A DNA stretch of 64,000 nucleotides from Enterobacter cloacae complex sp. R_G8. Lineage in GTDB: Bacteria > Pseudomonadota > Gammaproteobacteria > Enterobacterales > Enterobacteriaceae. Below, piece after piece: positions 18,249-26,261 of this stretch. The notes under the pieces were generated by a model. That model made no database searches. It worked only from the letters and a program-made list of their open reading frames with translations, and was not told where the DNA came from. How positions within the stretch are numbered: the stretch's first letter is position 1; every line of letters starts with the position of its first letter. The position numbers were made by a program, and so were the translations under genes. The stretch covers positions 2,728,001 to 2,792,000 of the forward strand of contig NZ_CP102246.1 in the NCBI RefSeq assembly GCF_024599795.1. The letters run 5' to 3'.

Positions 18249-19421
18249 TTAGCGTGGTTTAACCCGACACAGGGCCTGGGCACCTGCCCGTAACGTCGCC
18301 TCATCTTTGGCAAAAGAGAGACGAATCAATTTATTGTCCGTACCGTCCGTATAGAAAGCGGACAGCGGAATGGTCGCGACACCGCACTCAACGATCAGCC
18401 GTTTCACCATCTCGCTGTCGGGCTCGTCGCTGAAATGGCTGTAATCTGCCAGCAGGAAGAACGAGCCCGCGCTCGGCAGCAGTTTAAACGGCGACTCAGC
18501 CAGCAAAGTTTGCAGCAGATCGCGCTTGCGCTGATAAAACGCCGCCAGCGACAGCCAGGTTTGCGGATCGGTCATATGTTCGGCAAACGCATGCTGCATT
18601 GGCGTATCGGCAGAAAACATCAAAAATTGATGCACTTTACAAATCTCTTCCATCAGCGCCGCTGGCGCAACACAGTAACCCACGCGCCAGCCGGTGACGT
18701 GATAGGTTTTTCCGAAGGAAGAGATAATGACGCTACGCTCCGCCAGTTGCGGATGAGTGGCCATACCGTGGTGTGGTTCACCGTCAAAAACGACGTGCTC
18801 GTACACTTCGTCAGACAAAATAATGATATCGGTATTGCGCGTCACGGCCACCAGCTGCTGCAGGTCATTCGCCGAGAACACCTGCCCGCTGGGGTTATGT
18901 GGCGTATTGATGATGATCATGCGCGTTTTGGGGGTGATGGCTGCGCGGACTTCATCCCAGTTGACGGCAAAATCCGGTACCGTCAGTTTGATGGCGACCG
19001 GGGTGGCGCCCTGCAGGCGGACAATCGGCGCGTAGCTATCAAATGACGGCTCGAAGTAGATCACTTCATCACCCGGATGCACCAGCCCGCTGATGGCGGA
19101 ATAGAGCCCCTGGCTGGCGCTGGCGGTGACCAGCACCTCGCGACCCGGGTCATACATGGTGCCGTAGAGGGTGGCAATTTTCTCCGCGATACGCTCCTTC
19201 AAAGGCTGCAGGCCGGTCATCGCCGCATACTGGTTATGCCCTGCCTCCATCGCGCGGGTGACGCCCGCGACCAGTTTCGGGTCGCAGGAAAAATTCGGTG
19301 CGCCCTGAGAAAGATTAATGGCGTTATGCTGAGCAGAAAGCTGGCCGATTACGGTAAAAATGGTGGTGCCCACATCAGGTAATTTGGAACGGGTTTGCAC
19401 CGCGGTCTTCAGGGTCATCAT
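18249..19421 (-). CDS. PLP-dependent aminotransferase, YbdL-like
   Basis: A 390-aa fold-type I class I/II aminotransferase. The PLP lysine is in SSFGKTYHVTGWRVGYC, the cofactor Asn and Asp lie in NTPHNPSG and LSDEVYEHV, and the carboxylate Arg in KLIRLSFAKDE. The whole resembles E. coli YbdL, which prefers methionine and aromatic or histidine-type substrates. Conserved N-terminal segment SKLPDVGTTIFTVIGQLSAQH aligns with YbdL. It is first in an operon with an amino-acid binding protein and is divergent from a LysR regulator, suggesting uptake and transamination of one amino acid. Two ATGs are adjacent at the start. Confidence 0.88.
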   Translation of the reverse strand: MMTLKTAVQTRSKLPDVGTTIFTVIGQLSAQHNAINLSQGAPNFSCDPKLVAGVTRAMEAGHNQYAAMTGLQPLKERIAEKIATLYGTMYDPGREVLVTASASQGLYSAISGLVHPGDEVIYFEPSFDSYAPIVRLQGATPVAIKLTVPDFAVNWDEVRAAITPKTRMIIINTPHNPSGQVFSANDLQQLVAVTRNTDIIILSDEVYEHVVFDGEPHHGMATHPQLAERSVIISSFGKTYHVTGWRVGYCVAPAALMEEICKVHQFLMFSADTPMQHAFAEHMTDPQTWLSLAAFYQRKRDLLQTLLAESPFKLLPSAGSFFLLADYSHFSDEPDSEMVKRLIVECGVATIPLSAFYTDGTDNKLIRLSFAKDEATLRAGAQALCRVKPR

Positions 19422-19456
19422 CTGTCCTTTCTCATGGAGATTGCATAACTATTCAA

Positions 19457-19493
19457 ACAACAACTCTGTTGTCGCGACAATCGAATTGTTGTC
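19457..19493. promoter_or_regulatory. Probable LysR operator between the aminotransferase operon and its regulator
   Basis: The divergent gap holds a perfect 12-bp palindrome, TTGTCGCGACAA (19469-19480), flanked by further ACAACA, TGTTGT and TTGTTGT half-sites on both sides. Interlocking half-sites about ten bases apart are usual for LysR-type regulators that bind a recognition and an activation site. Assignment to the adjacent regulator rests on position. Confidence 0.6.
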
Positions 19494-19532
19494 ATAATAG
19501 CCATGAGAAAAACGCATAGCTGAGGTGTTTGT

Positions 19533-20375
19533 ATGTCGCGCCGTTCGCTCCCCCTTAATGCCATCGACGCCTTTCTGGTTACCGCGCGTCATCTGAATCT
19601 CACCCATGCCGCCAGAGAGCTGTGTCTGACCCAGGGTGCCGTGAGCCGTAAAATCGCCGCCCTGGAAGCGTGGTTTGGCTTTCCGCTGTTTGAGCGTCAT
19701 GCGCGCGGGTTGCGCCTTTCTTCCCAGGGCAGCGCCCTGCTTCCGGAACTGCAATCCGCCTTCGAACATCTCCTGACCGTGGCCGATCAGGCGCGCGCTC
19801 AGCAAACAGTGATCCGTCTGAAAGCGCCTACCTGCGCGATGCGCTGGCTGGTACCGCGGCTGCTGGACGTTGAACGCGAGCAGCCCGATCTGCAAATTGC
19901 GTTGACCACCACCACCGATCACAACGTCAATTTCAAAACCGAATCCTATGATGCGGCCATTGTGTTTGGCACCCACATGAGCGCAGGCGATCTGTTGTTT
20001 GAAGAGGCGTTAACCCCGGTGCTGAGTCCGCTGCGGGCAGGCGCTGCACTAAGCTCATTAACCTTTCTTCACCCGACACGGGACAAGACAGACTGGTCAT
20101 TGTGGCTGGCAAAACAGGATGAACCGGGCGTTGTTATGCACAAAAATCAACACTTCGACACGATGGATCTCGCTATTACGGCGGCGATTCAGGGGCTGGG
20201 CGTCGCCATTGCTGACGAAACGCTGGTGGCAGAGGATGTCCGCGCCGGAAGGCTGACGCGGCCTTTTGCGACCAGTATTAAAACCGGCGCGAGCTACCGG
20301 CTGGTGCTGCGTGAATCGCCAGGCACTGAAAATGGCCTGGCGGCGTTTCGTGCCTGTCTGCTTAATCGAGGCTGA
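19533..20375 (+). CDS. LysR-family transcriptional regulator (GcvA-like)
   Basis: A 280-aa LysR protein. The winged helix spans residues about 5-65 (LTHAARELCLTQGAVSRKIAAL; LEAWFGFPLFERHARGL), as in GcvA-type members, and the remaining 200 residues are the two-lobed effector domain (KAPTCAMRWLVPRLL; DLAITAAIQGLGVAIADE). It is divergent from the aminotransferase/binding-protein operon over 110 bp that contain a palindrome, so it probably controls that operon in response to an amino acid. The 3' end overlaps the carboxylesterase stop by 14 bp. Confidence 0.88.
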   Translation: MSRRSLPLNAIDAFLVTARHLNLTHAARELCLTQGAVSRKIAALEAWFGFPLFERHARGLRLSSQGSALLPELQSAFEHLLTVADQARAQQTVIRLKAPTCAMRWLVPRLLDVEREQPDLQIALTTTTDHNVNFKTESYDAAIVFGTHMSAGDLLFEEALTPVLSPLRAGAALSSLTFLHPTRDKTDWSLWLAKQDEPGVVMHKNQHFDTMDLAITAAIQGLGVAIADETLVAEDVRAGRLTRPFATSIKTGASYRLVLRESPGTENGLAAFRACLLNRG

Positions 20376-21867
20376 CGTGGTGCTTCATTACCCGTTTAAA
20401 GAGACTCATGCGGGCGCGCATAAAGCGGTTTTCAAGCTTAAAACCTGCATGTTTATTCACACCTATGCGTAACAACACGTCCCGTCCTTTGCGACAGGCT
20501 GGCCAGTGCGTCGGCCCGGGCAGGCTGTCACGATGGCCGGCATCCCGGGCAAAGCTCACCCAGTAGTCGGCCACCTGGGCCGCGAACTGTAGATCCCGAT
20601 CGTTAACGTAGTGGCGGGATGGTTCCACCTCTGCAAGGGTATCGAACACATACGGCACCTCATTGCCGTGCCAGGCACCGTTGACATAGGTGGCGTGTTC
20701 CGCTTCGGCCACATAGTCAAACCAGTAGCGCCAGCACGGCGCGCCAACGCGCTGCTGGGCCTGCATGACCACGTACCCCATCGTGGTAAACGCCATGTCC
20801 CGGCACACCTGCCGTCCCAGCTCTTCGTCGCCTTTCACGCCCGGATAGAGCAGCTTAATCAGCCCCAGACCAAAACGTCGCTCCCGGCGAAGCTTCTGAA
20901 TCTGCCCGGCGAGATCGATGCCAAACACCGCCATCACGCTGGCCTCGTCGCTGTTCGAGCCAATCATGACCGGAACAGGATGCTGGCGGGCAGCGAAGAA
21001 GACATCCAGCATCGCCTCTGGCAGAACACAATCCCCGACGACAGGCGCCGGGGCGATATTCAGCGGCGCGGTCAGTGGCCAGAATGCCTCCGGTGGAATA
21101 GCACGCAGTTGCGCTGCTGAGGCGTTCTCCAGCCCCAGATGCGCGGCCACCGCTTCCCCTTTTTTCAGGGCCTGCTCGCGCGGAGTATCCGGCAAGGTAT
21201 AGCCACTTTGCACAATCGCCTTATGGAATAACCCCTTCGCCAGCGGCGATGCCAGCAGAGACAGCACGCTGCGTGCGCCAGCGGATTCGCCAAACAGCGT
21301 GACGTTCTCAGGATCGCCCCCGAAGGCCGCGATATTATCCCGCACCCATTCGAGGGCGGCGATCTGGTCCAGCAGGGCAAAATTATGCACCACGCGATCT
21401 TCTTCCCCCTCCAGCGCAGGATGGGCGAAAAAGCCGAGATGGCCGAGACGGTAATTGATGGTGACAATAACCACGCCGCGTCCTGCCAGCGCTTTGCCAT
21501 TGTAGGGTGGCAAGCCACCCGCGCCGATGGTGAACCCGCCCCCGTGTAGCCACACCATCACCGGGAGCGGCTCAGCACGGTTAACCGGCGACCAGACGTT
21601 CAGATACAGGCAATCTTCAGAAAACTGGCCGGGATCGCCCCCACCCAGCTCCTGACAATATTCGCTACTTTGCCAGCTTGAGGAAGAGAACGCCGACGCC
21701 TGGCGAACGCCATCCCAGCGCTCGGGCGGACGCGGAGAGCGCCAGCGCCCGTTGCCGACGGGTGGTGCGGCGTAGGGAATGCCGTACCACGCATGAACAT
21801 TATCATCAGTAAAACCAGCCAGTGCGCCGTAGCGCGTTTCAACCACAGGGGCGGAGGGATATTGCAT
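20362..21867 (-). CDS. Type-B carboxylesterase/para-nitrobenzyl esterase
   Basis: A 501-aa alpha/beta hydrolase of the cholinesterase-like carboxylesterase family, about the usual length. The oxyanion hole is HGGGF (residues 108-112), the nucleophile Ser195 is in FGESAGA, the acid is probably Glu in NSDEASV near residue 310, and the His is in WHGNEVPYVF near residue 400. There is no signal peptide, so it is cytosolic. The ATG at 21867, with AGAAGG 5 bp upstream, is preferred over a GTG at 21873. It hydrolyses esters; the natural substrate is unknown. It sits 43 bp downstream of ydcJ and could be cotranscribed. Confidence 0.88.
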   Translation of the reverse strand: MQYPSAPVVETRYGALAGFTDDNVHAWYGIPYAAPPVGNGRWRSPRPPERWDGVRQASAFSSSSWQSSEYCQELGGGDPGQFSEDCLYLNVWSPVNRAEPLPVMVWLHGGGFTIGAGGLPPYNGKALAGRGVVIVTINYRLGHLGFFAHPALEGEEDRVVHNFALLDQIAALEWVRDNIAAFGGDPENVTLFGESAGARSVLSLLASPLAKGLFHKAIVQSGYTLPDTPREQALKKGEAVAAHLGLENASAAQLRAIPPEAFWPLTAPLNIAPAPVVGDCVLPEAMLDVFFAARQHPVPVMIGSNSDEASVMAVFGIDLAGQIQKLRRERRFGLGLIKLLYPGVKGDEELGRQVCRDMAFTTMGYVVMQAQQRVGAPCWRYWFDYVAEAEHATYVNGAWHGNEVPYVFDTLAEVEPSRHYVNDRDLQFAAQVADYWVSFARDAGHRDSLPGPTHWPACRKGRDVLLRIGVNKHAGFKLENRFMRARMSLFKRVMKHHVSLD

Positions 21868-21909
21868 AACCACCTTCTTTTTCCATCACACCCCTGAAGA
21901 GTAACGATT

Positions 21910-23253
21910 TCAGAGCAAACCGCAACGCTGTTTGCTGCGCGTTTCCGCCTCCTGATACAGTGCGAACTCGTCATAGACCGGGCAGCCCAACGCCGCTTCA
22001 AAGGCATCGCGGCTGGCGTTACCGTGGCTGCGCGCCTGGGTTTCATTCCCGAGATTGGACTGGAAAATCCCTGCGGCGCTGACCGGCAGGAAATCTTCGT
22101 AGGTGATCGGTTGCGCAACCACCCATCCGCGCTCAATCAACGGCTGCGGATCGTCACCGGGGCGAAACGCCTGGCGATGCGCTTCACCGGCTGGCGTCAG
22201 GCGATAGCGGAAATACGCCAGTTCCTGCCGCCGCATCATCAGCTCGCTGTCCGGGAAGGCGCTGAACACTTCACGCAGATGAAGCTGGTGTGTCAGGTTG
22301 TCTTTGCCGGTGCCGGACTCGGCGAGCAACCTGTCATAAAGCTCGCGACCTTTCGGCGTTAACGCGACCCCGCGCTGTTCAATTTCACCAAAGCGCGCGG
22401 TATGGGTGCCTTTATGCTCTCCGGCAAACAGCACCGGCTCTTCCAGTGCCTTAAAGCTGGTCTGGCGCAATAATACCGGCACTTCGCGACGCGGCGGCCC
22501 TTCAATCAGAATTTTGGGTTCAATACCGTATTTCGGCATCAGCTCCTGCACCCGGTCAATATCCAGCGTGCGCGGCGTAAGGTGGTTAATATGGCAACCC
22601 GGGAAGCAGACCACATCCGCAATCAGACGATGTTCATTATGCAGCGCCAGATAGGTCTCCTGATCGACCGTCGCATGACGGTGCCAGCGGAAGGTTTCTA
22701 ACGCTTCCTGAACAAACTCCCGCGCCTGCGCCCCGGTGAACGCCCCCTCTTTTTCATGCAGTTCGATGAGTTCCAGACAGCGCGGCGTAAAGATGTTGCG
22801 GTGAGAGAGGATCTCCGCCGCCCGCTCGCGCAGGGCGACGTTTTCAATCAACTCAAGGCGCAGCAGTGAGGTAAAGATACGAAACGGGTTGCGGCACAGC
22901 GCCGCATCATCCACCGGACGGAATGCCGTTGAATGAACGGGGACGCCCGCCTGCGAGAGATCGTAGTAGCTGACCGGGTACATGCCCATGATGGCAAACA
23001 TGCGACGCAAGGTAGAAAGCTCTTGCGCGGTGCCAACGCGGATGGCTCCGTGACGCTCCACATTCAGGCGCGCCAGTTCATCTGCATTGGCCAGTTGTTC
23101 GTGTAAGAGTGGATTATTTTCCAGAACCGCCAGGTTTACGTCCGCGACCAGCTCAAGCAAGGTGCCGTACTGCGGAACTTCCTGCTGGTACATCGCCGAC
23201 ATAGCCTGCGAAAAGTGTTCCCGAATATCATCAGCCGTGATGGTGTTCGCCAT
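21910..23253 (-). CDS. ydcJ: YdcJ, HglS-family 2-oxoadipate dioxygenase/decarboxylase-like protein
   Basis: A 447-aa protein matching E. coli YdcJ (DUF1338). The family is now represented by HglS of Pseudomonas putida, an iron(II) enzyme that turns 2-oxoadipate into D-2-hydroxyglutarate in lysine catabolism. Candidate metal ligands are His in VHSTAFR near residue 107, His in the FPGCHINHLTPR stretch near residues 220-226, and a downstream Glu. Length and ends are complete, with no signal peptide. In E. coli ydcJ neighbours opgD; here five genes lie between. Whether the enteric proteins act on 2-oxoadipate in vivo is inferred from the family. Confidence 0.88.
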   Translation of the reverse strand: MANTITADDIREHFSQAMSAMYQQEVPQYGTLLELVADVNLAVLENNPLLHEQLANADELARLNVERHGAIRVGTAQELSTLRRMFAIMGMYPVSYYDLSQAGVPVHSTAFRPVDDAALCRNPFRIFTSLLRLELIENVALRERAAEILSHRNIFTPRCLELIELHEKEGAFTGAQAREFVQEALETFRWHRHATVDQETYLALHNEHRLIADVVCFPGCHINHLTPRTLDIDRVQELMPKYGIEPKILIEGPPRREVPVLLRQTSFKALEEPVLFAGEHKGTHTARFGEIEQRGVALTPKGRELYDRLLAESGTGKDNLTHQLHLREVFSAFPDSELMMRRQELAYFRYRLTPAGEAHRQAFRPGDDPQPLIERGWVVAQPITYEDFLPVSAAGIFQSNLGNETQARSHGNASRDAFEAALGCPVYDEFALYQEAETRSKQRCGLL

Positions 23254-23777
23254 GGTGTCATGCCTCCAGTGAATATTACCTGGAGTGTAGAGAAACCCGT
23301 TCCTTCCGGGGGGAAGAATTTACGATTTGTGATCTTACAACGACAGTGGTCAAACCGTGTGCTACCGACCCTGATCAGACCGTCGCGGAGGCCCTTTTCG
23401 TCTCGTCAATTTGATCAGGATTTTCCTTATAATTATTTATGAGACTGTTTTCTAGCTATAAAGGAGTAATTTTCCGCGCCATCCTGACTAAGAAATAAAC
23501 GAATCGCCACGTGTCTTATTTTTATCCTGAGCTTTCAGGTTTTTATGGCGAAGTTAGGATTAATCTTAGCGCTTGCTTACAAGTACCTCCCACTCATCCA
23601 TATTTTTGCGTCAAGCGAAGCGTAAACCCTCCGATATTTCAAAATAACGCAACCGCTAATAGCGAAAGGCATTTGACGCATGCCACACAGCGACTACAGT
23701 TATTAATCGAACGACGAGTGATACGGAATATTTCTGTATCGTACTGACATAACCAATATATGAATATGAGGTTTAAT
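23254..23777. other. 524-bp intergenic region upstream of the yciG operon
   Basis: No convincing gene is present. The region separates ydcJ (minus) from yciG (plus) and turns AT-rich towards yciG, with a TATAAT hexamer at 23428-23433 that has no good -35 partner. AAAGGAG at 23459-23465 is not followed by a normal start codon. Such a long AT-rich leader fits the complex, stress-dependent control known for yciGFE-katN in Salmonella, but I could not place a specific promoter. Confidence 0.6.
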
Positions 23778-23963
23778 ATGGCAGAGCATCGTGGTGGTTC
23801 CGGTAATTTCGCTGAAGACCGTGAAAAAGCATCAGAAGCTGGACGTAAAGGCGGCCAGCACAGCGGTGGTAATTTTAAAAACGATCCGCAACGCGCATCT
23901 GAAGCGGGTAAGAAAGGGGGTCAAAACAGTCACGGCGGAGGCCGTAAATCTGATAACTCCTGA
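23778..23963 (+). CDS. yciG: YciG, small KGG-repeat stress protein
   Basis: A 61-aa, Gly-, Lys- and Asn-rich protein with two KGG motifs (EAGRKGGQHSGG and EAGKKGGQNSHG), matching E. coli YciG along its length. KGG proteins are stress-induced and predicted to be disordered, somewhat like plant LEA-related proteins. The start is the ATG at 23778 (MAEHRGGSG). It is first in the yciGFE-katN operon. In Salmonella this operon depends on RpoS and is silenced by H-NS. Biochemical function is unknown. Confidence 0.93.
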   Translation: MAEHRGGSGNFAEDREKASEAGRKGGQHSGGNFKNDPQRASEAGKKGGQNSHGGGRKSDNS

Positions 23964-24054
23964 TCTTATTTAACAGTCTTAATAATACCAGAGAGCATGC
24001 TGCGAGCCGACAGGCTCGCAGTACCCCTTTTACGTATTAACCGGAGCATAATAT

Positions 24055-24549
24055 ATGAATATGAAAAGTATCGAAGATGTCTTTATTCATCTCCTGTCCG
24101 ATACCTACAGCGCTGAGAAGCAGCTAACCCGCGCCCTGAGCAAACTCGCACGGGCCGCCTCCAGTGAAAAGCTGAGCGCCGCCTTTACCGCGCACCTTGA
24201 GGAGACGCAGGGTCAGATCGAACGTATCGATCAGATCATCGAACAGGAAGACGGTATCAAGCTTAAGCGCATGAAATGCGTCGCAATGGAAGGCTTAATC
24301 GAAGAGGCCAACGAGGTCATCGAAAGCACGGAAAAAAATGAAGTCCGTGATGCTGCGTTAATTGCCGCCGCGCAAAAGGTGGAGCATTACGAAATTGCCA
24401 GTTACGGTACCCTTGCCACTTTAGCAGAACAACTGGGCTATAAAAAAGCCGTTAAACTTCTTGCCGAAACGCTGGAAGAAGAAAAAGAGACCGATCTTAA
24501 ACTCACCGATCTGGCCGTTGGAAATATTAACCAAAAAGCGCAAAAATAA
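24055..24549 (+). CDS. yciF: YciF, ferritin-like DUF892 stress protein
   Basis: A 164-aa four-helix ferritin-like protein, very close to E. coli YciF (IEDVFIHLLSDTYSAEKQLTRAL and KVEHYEIASYGTLATLAEQLGY). The E..H..E pattern in EEANEVIE, QKVEHYEIASY and EEEKETDLKL is consistent with a di-metal site, as in the crystal structure of the E. coli protein. It follows yciG by 91 bp and is cotranscribed. A second ATG lies two codons in (24061). A role in oxidative or osmotic stress is inferred from the operon. Confidence 0.93.
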   Translation: MNMKSIEDVFIHLLSDTYSAEKQLTRALSKLARAASSEKLSAAFTAHLEETQGQIERIDQIIEQEDGIKLKRMKCVAMEGLIEEANEVIESTEKNEVRDAALIAAAQKVEHYEIASYGTLATLAEQLGYKKAVKLLAETLEEEKETDLKLTDLAVGNINQKAQK

Positions 24550-24572
24550 CGCTTTAACACAGGTTAAATAAA

Positions 24573-24776
24573 ATGAGCATCAGTCCCAGGACAATTAAAC
24601 GGTGCCATTTAACGGCAGCCATTATATGGTTCATTCTCGCTATCCCTTCCGTTATATGGTGGAAGAACAGCGTGTTGTGGGTCATTATTATCAGTATTTA
24701 TGCCAATATTGTCGGCCATTTATCTGGCTACAGTGCCGCACGTGCCGATCAGGCTGCTGAAAGTGAGAACAAATAA
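24573..24776 (+). CDS. Small two-helix inner-membrane protein in the yci operon
   Basis: Not recognised by name. It is 67 aa, with a basic start (MSISPRTIKRCHLT) and two hydrophobic segments at about residues 13-29 and 32-52, separated by WWKNS, then a polar tail ending AADQ-type residues and ESENK. This predicts a hairpin in the inner membrane with both ends in the cytoplasm. It lies 23 bp after yciF and 23 bp before yciE, on the same strand, and so is probably cotranslated with them. E. coli yciGFE has no gene at this place. Codon use and spacing support a real gene. Confidence 0.75.
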   Translation: MSISPRTIKRCHLTAAIIWFILAIPSVIWWKNSVLWVIIISIYANIVGHLSGYSAARADQAAESENK

Positions 24777-24799
24777 GCGAACCTATAGAGGAAAAAATT

Positions 24800-25306
24800 A
24801 TGAATCACGTAGAACACTATCATGACTGGCTACGCGATGCCCATGCAATGGAAAAGCAAGCCGAATCTATGCTGGAGTCCATGGCCAGCCGTATCGATAA
24901 TTATCCTGATGTTCGCGCCCGTATTGAGCAGCATATAAATGAGACAAAACGGCAAATCACATTGCTGGAGGAAATCCTCGATCGTAATGATATTTCTCGT
25001 TCGGTTTTGAAAGACTCAATGAGCAAAATGGCAGCGCTCGGTCAGTCCATTGGCGGCATGTTCCCGTCTGATGAGATCGTGAAAGGCTCAATCAGCGGCT
25101 ATGTTTTCGAACAGTTTGAAATCGCCTGCTACACCTCCCTGCTGGCGGCGGCCAAAAAAGCGGGCGATACCGCCTCTGTACCCGCCATTGAGACCATTCT
25201 TGCTGAAGAGCGCGAGATGGCCGACTGGTTAATTCGTCATATTCCGCAAACGACGGAACAGTTCCTGCTGCGTTCTGATGCCTCAGGTGTTGAAGCGAAA
25301 AAATAA
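24800..25306 (+). CDS. yciE: YciE, ferritin-like DUF892 stress protein
   Basis: A 168-aa paralogue of YciF, matching E. coli YciE. It is all-helical, with the repeated acidic/His pattern of ferritin-like proteins (DAHAMEKQAESMLE, EQHINETKRQITLLEEIL, YVFEQFEIACYTSLL, AEEREMADWL). A GAGGAAA ribosome site precedes the ATG. It lies between the small membrane protein and katN in one operon. A di-iron or di-manganese site is plausible but undefined. Like its neighbours it is taken to act in stationary-phase stress. Confidence 0.92.
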   Translation: MNHVEHYHDWLRDAHAMEKQAESMLESMASRIDNYPDVRARIEQHINETKRQITLLEEILDRNDISRSVLKDSMSKMAALGQSIGGMFPSDEIVKGSISGYVFEQFEIACYTSLLAAAKKAGDTASVPAIETILAEEREMADWLIRHIPQTTEQFLLRSDASGVEAKK

Positions 25307-25321
25307 CCCACAGGAGAGTGT

Positions 25322-26194
25322 ATGTTTCGACACGTCAAACAGCTGCAATATACGGTTCGCGTTGCTGAACCGAATCCCGGCCTCGCCAATCTTTTACTGG
25401 AACAATTTGGCGGACCGCAGGGCGAACTGGCTGCCGCCTGCCGTTACTTTACGCAGGGGCTAAGTGATGACGATCCCGGCCGTAAAGATATGCTGATGGA
25501 CATCGCGACCGAAGAGCTAAGCCACCTCGAAATTATCGGGACGCTGGTCGGCATGCTGAATAAAGGAGCCAAAGGCGCGCTGGCGGAAGGGGTTGAAAAC
25601 GAAGCGGAGCTGTACCGGTCCATGACCGAAAACGGCAACGACAGTCACATCACTTCCCTTCTCTATGGCGGCGGTACCCCGCTCACCAACTCCGCGGGCG
25701 TCCCCTGGACGGCGGCCTACGTCGACACCATAGGTGAACCCACGGCTGATTTGCGCTCGAACGTCGCCGCAGAGGCCCGGGCAAAAATCATCTATGAACG
25801 GCTCATCAATGTGACGGACGATCCGGGCGTGAAGGATGCGCTGGCGTTTCTGATGACGCGTGAAGCGGCGCATCAGCTCTCCTTCGAGAAGGCGCTTCAG
25901 TCTATCCGCAACAATTTCCCGCCGGGAAAACTGCCGCCAATCGAAGAATTCACCAACAAGTACTACAATATGTCTGAAGGTGGAGAGGTGCGCGGAAGCT
26001 GGAACAGCGATAAGCATTTCGATTACGTTGAGTCCCCCCAGCCTGCGGTTGATGGCGGAGATGGCAGTGCCAGCGTGACGCTCACGACCGAACAGGCAAC
26101 CCTGGTGAAGGCGATGTCAGCCCGCACCAAATCCGATCCACATTCCGACCCGCTGACAGGTGCCGAGCTTGGCGCCGGTAAGAAAAAACCGTAA
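25322..26194 (+). CDS. katN: Non-haem manganese catalase KatN
   Basis: A 290-aa di-manganese catalase, converting H2O2 to water and oxygen in the cytosol. Ligands expected from the Lactobacillus and Salmonella enzymes are present: Glu35 (PQGELAAA), Glu65 and His68 (ATEELSHLE), a Glu in the helix near 151 (AAEARAKI) and His184 (REAAHQLSF). CAGGAG precedes the start. It ends the yciGFE-katN part of the operon, as in Salmonella. E. coli K-12 lacks katN. Linkage with yciGFE suggests RpoS-dependent expression. Confidence 0.94.
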   Translation: MFRHVKQLQYTVRVAEPNPGLANLLLEQFGGPQGELAAACRYFTQGLSDDDPGRKDMLMDIATEELSHLEIIGTLVGMLNKGAKGALAEGVENEAELYRSMTENGNDSHITSLLYGGGTPLTNSAGVPWTAAYVDTIGEPTADLRSNVAAEARAKIIYERLINVTDDPGVKDALAFLMTREAAHQLSFEKALQSIRNNFPPGKLPPIEEFTNKYYNMSEGGEVRGSWNSDKHFDYVESPQPAVDGGDGSASVTLTTEQATLVKAMSARTKSDPHSDPLTGAELGAGKKKP

Positions 26195-26203
26195 TCGGTT
26201 TTG

Positions 26204-26225
26204 CCAGGCAGCCCCGGCTGCCTGG
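26204..26225. other. Hairpin between katN and the cytochrome oxidase genes
   Basis: A perfect inverted repeat CCAGGCAGCC/GGCTGCCTGG, 10 bp with a nominal 2-nt loop, lies 10 bp after the katN stop and about 36 bp before cioA. It has no T-run on the plus strand. It could protect the upstream message from 3' decay or weakly attenuate read-through, so that the oxidase genes are expressed less than katN. Confidence 0.6.
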
Positions 26226-26261
26226 TGATCCTCGTGCCCCAACGTTCCAGAGGTACGGACC

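Noticed and set aside
23459..23498. A 9-codon reading frame after AAAGGAG at 23459
   Set aside because: It would need an ATT start and encodes a peptide with no regulatory features; chance is the simplest explanation.
23511..23747. Small frame upstream of yciG
   Set aside because: No ribosome site, odd composition and no family resemblance; it lies in the probable control region.
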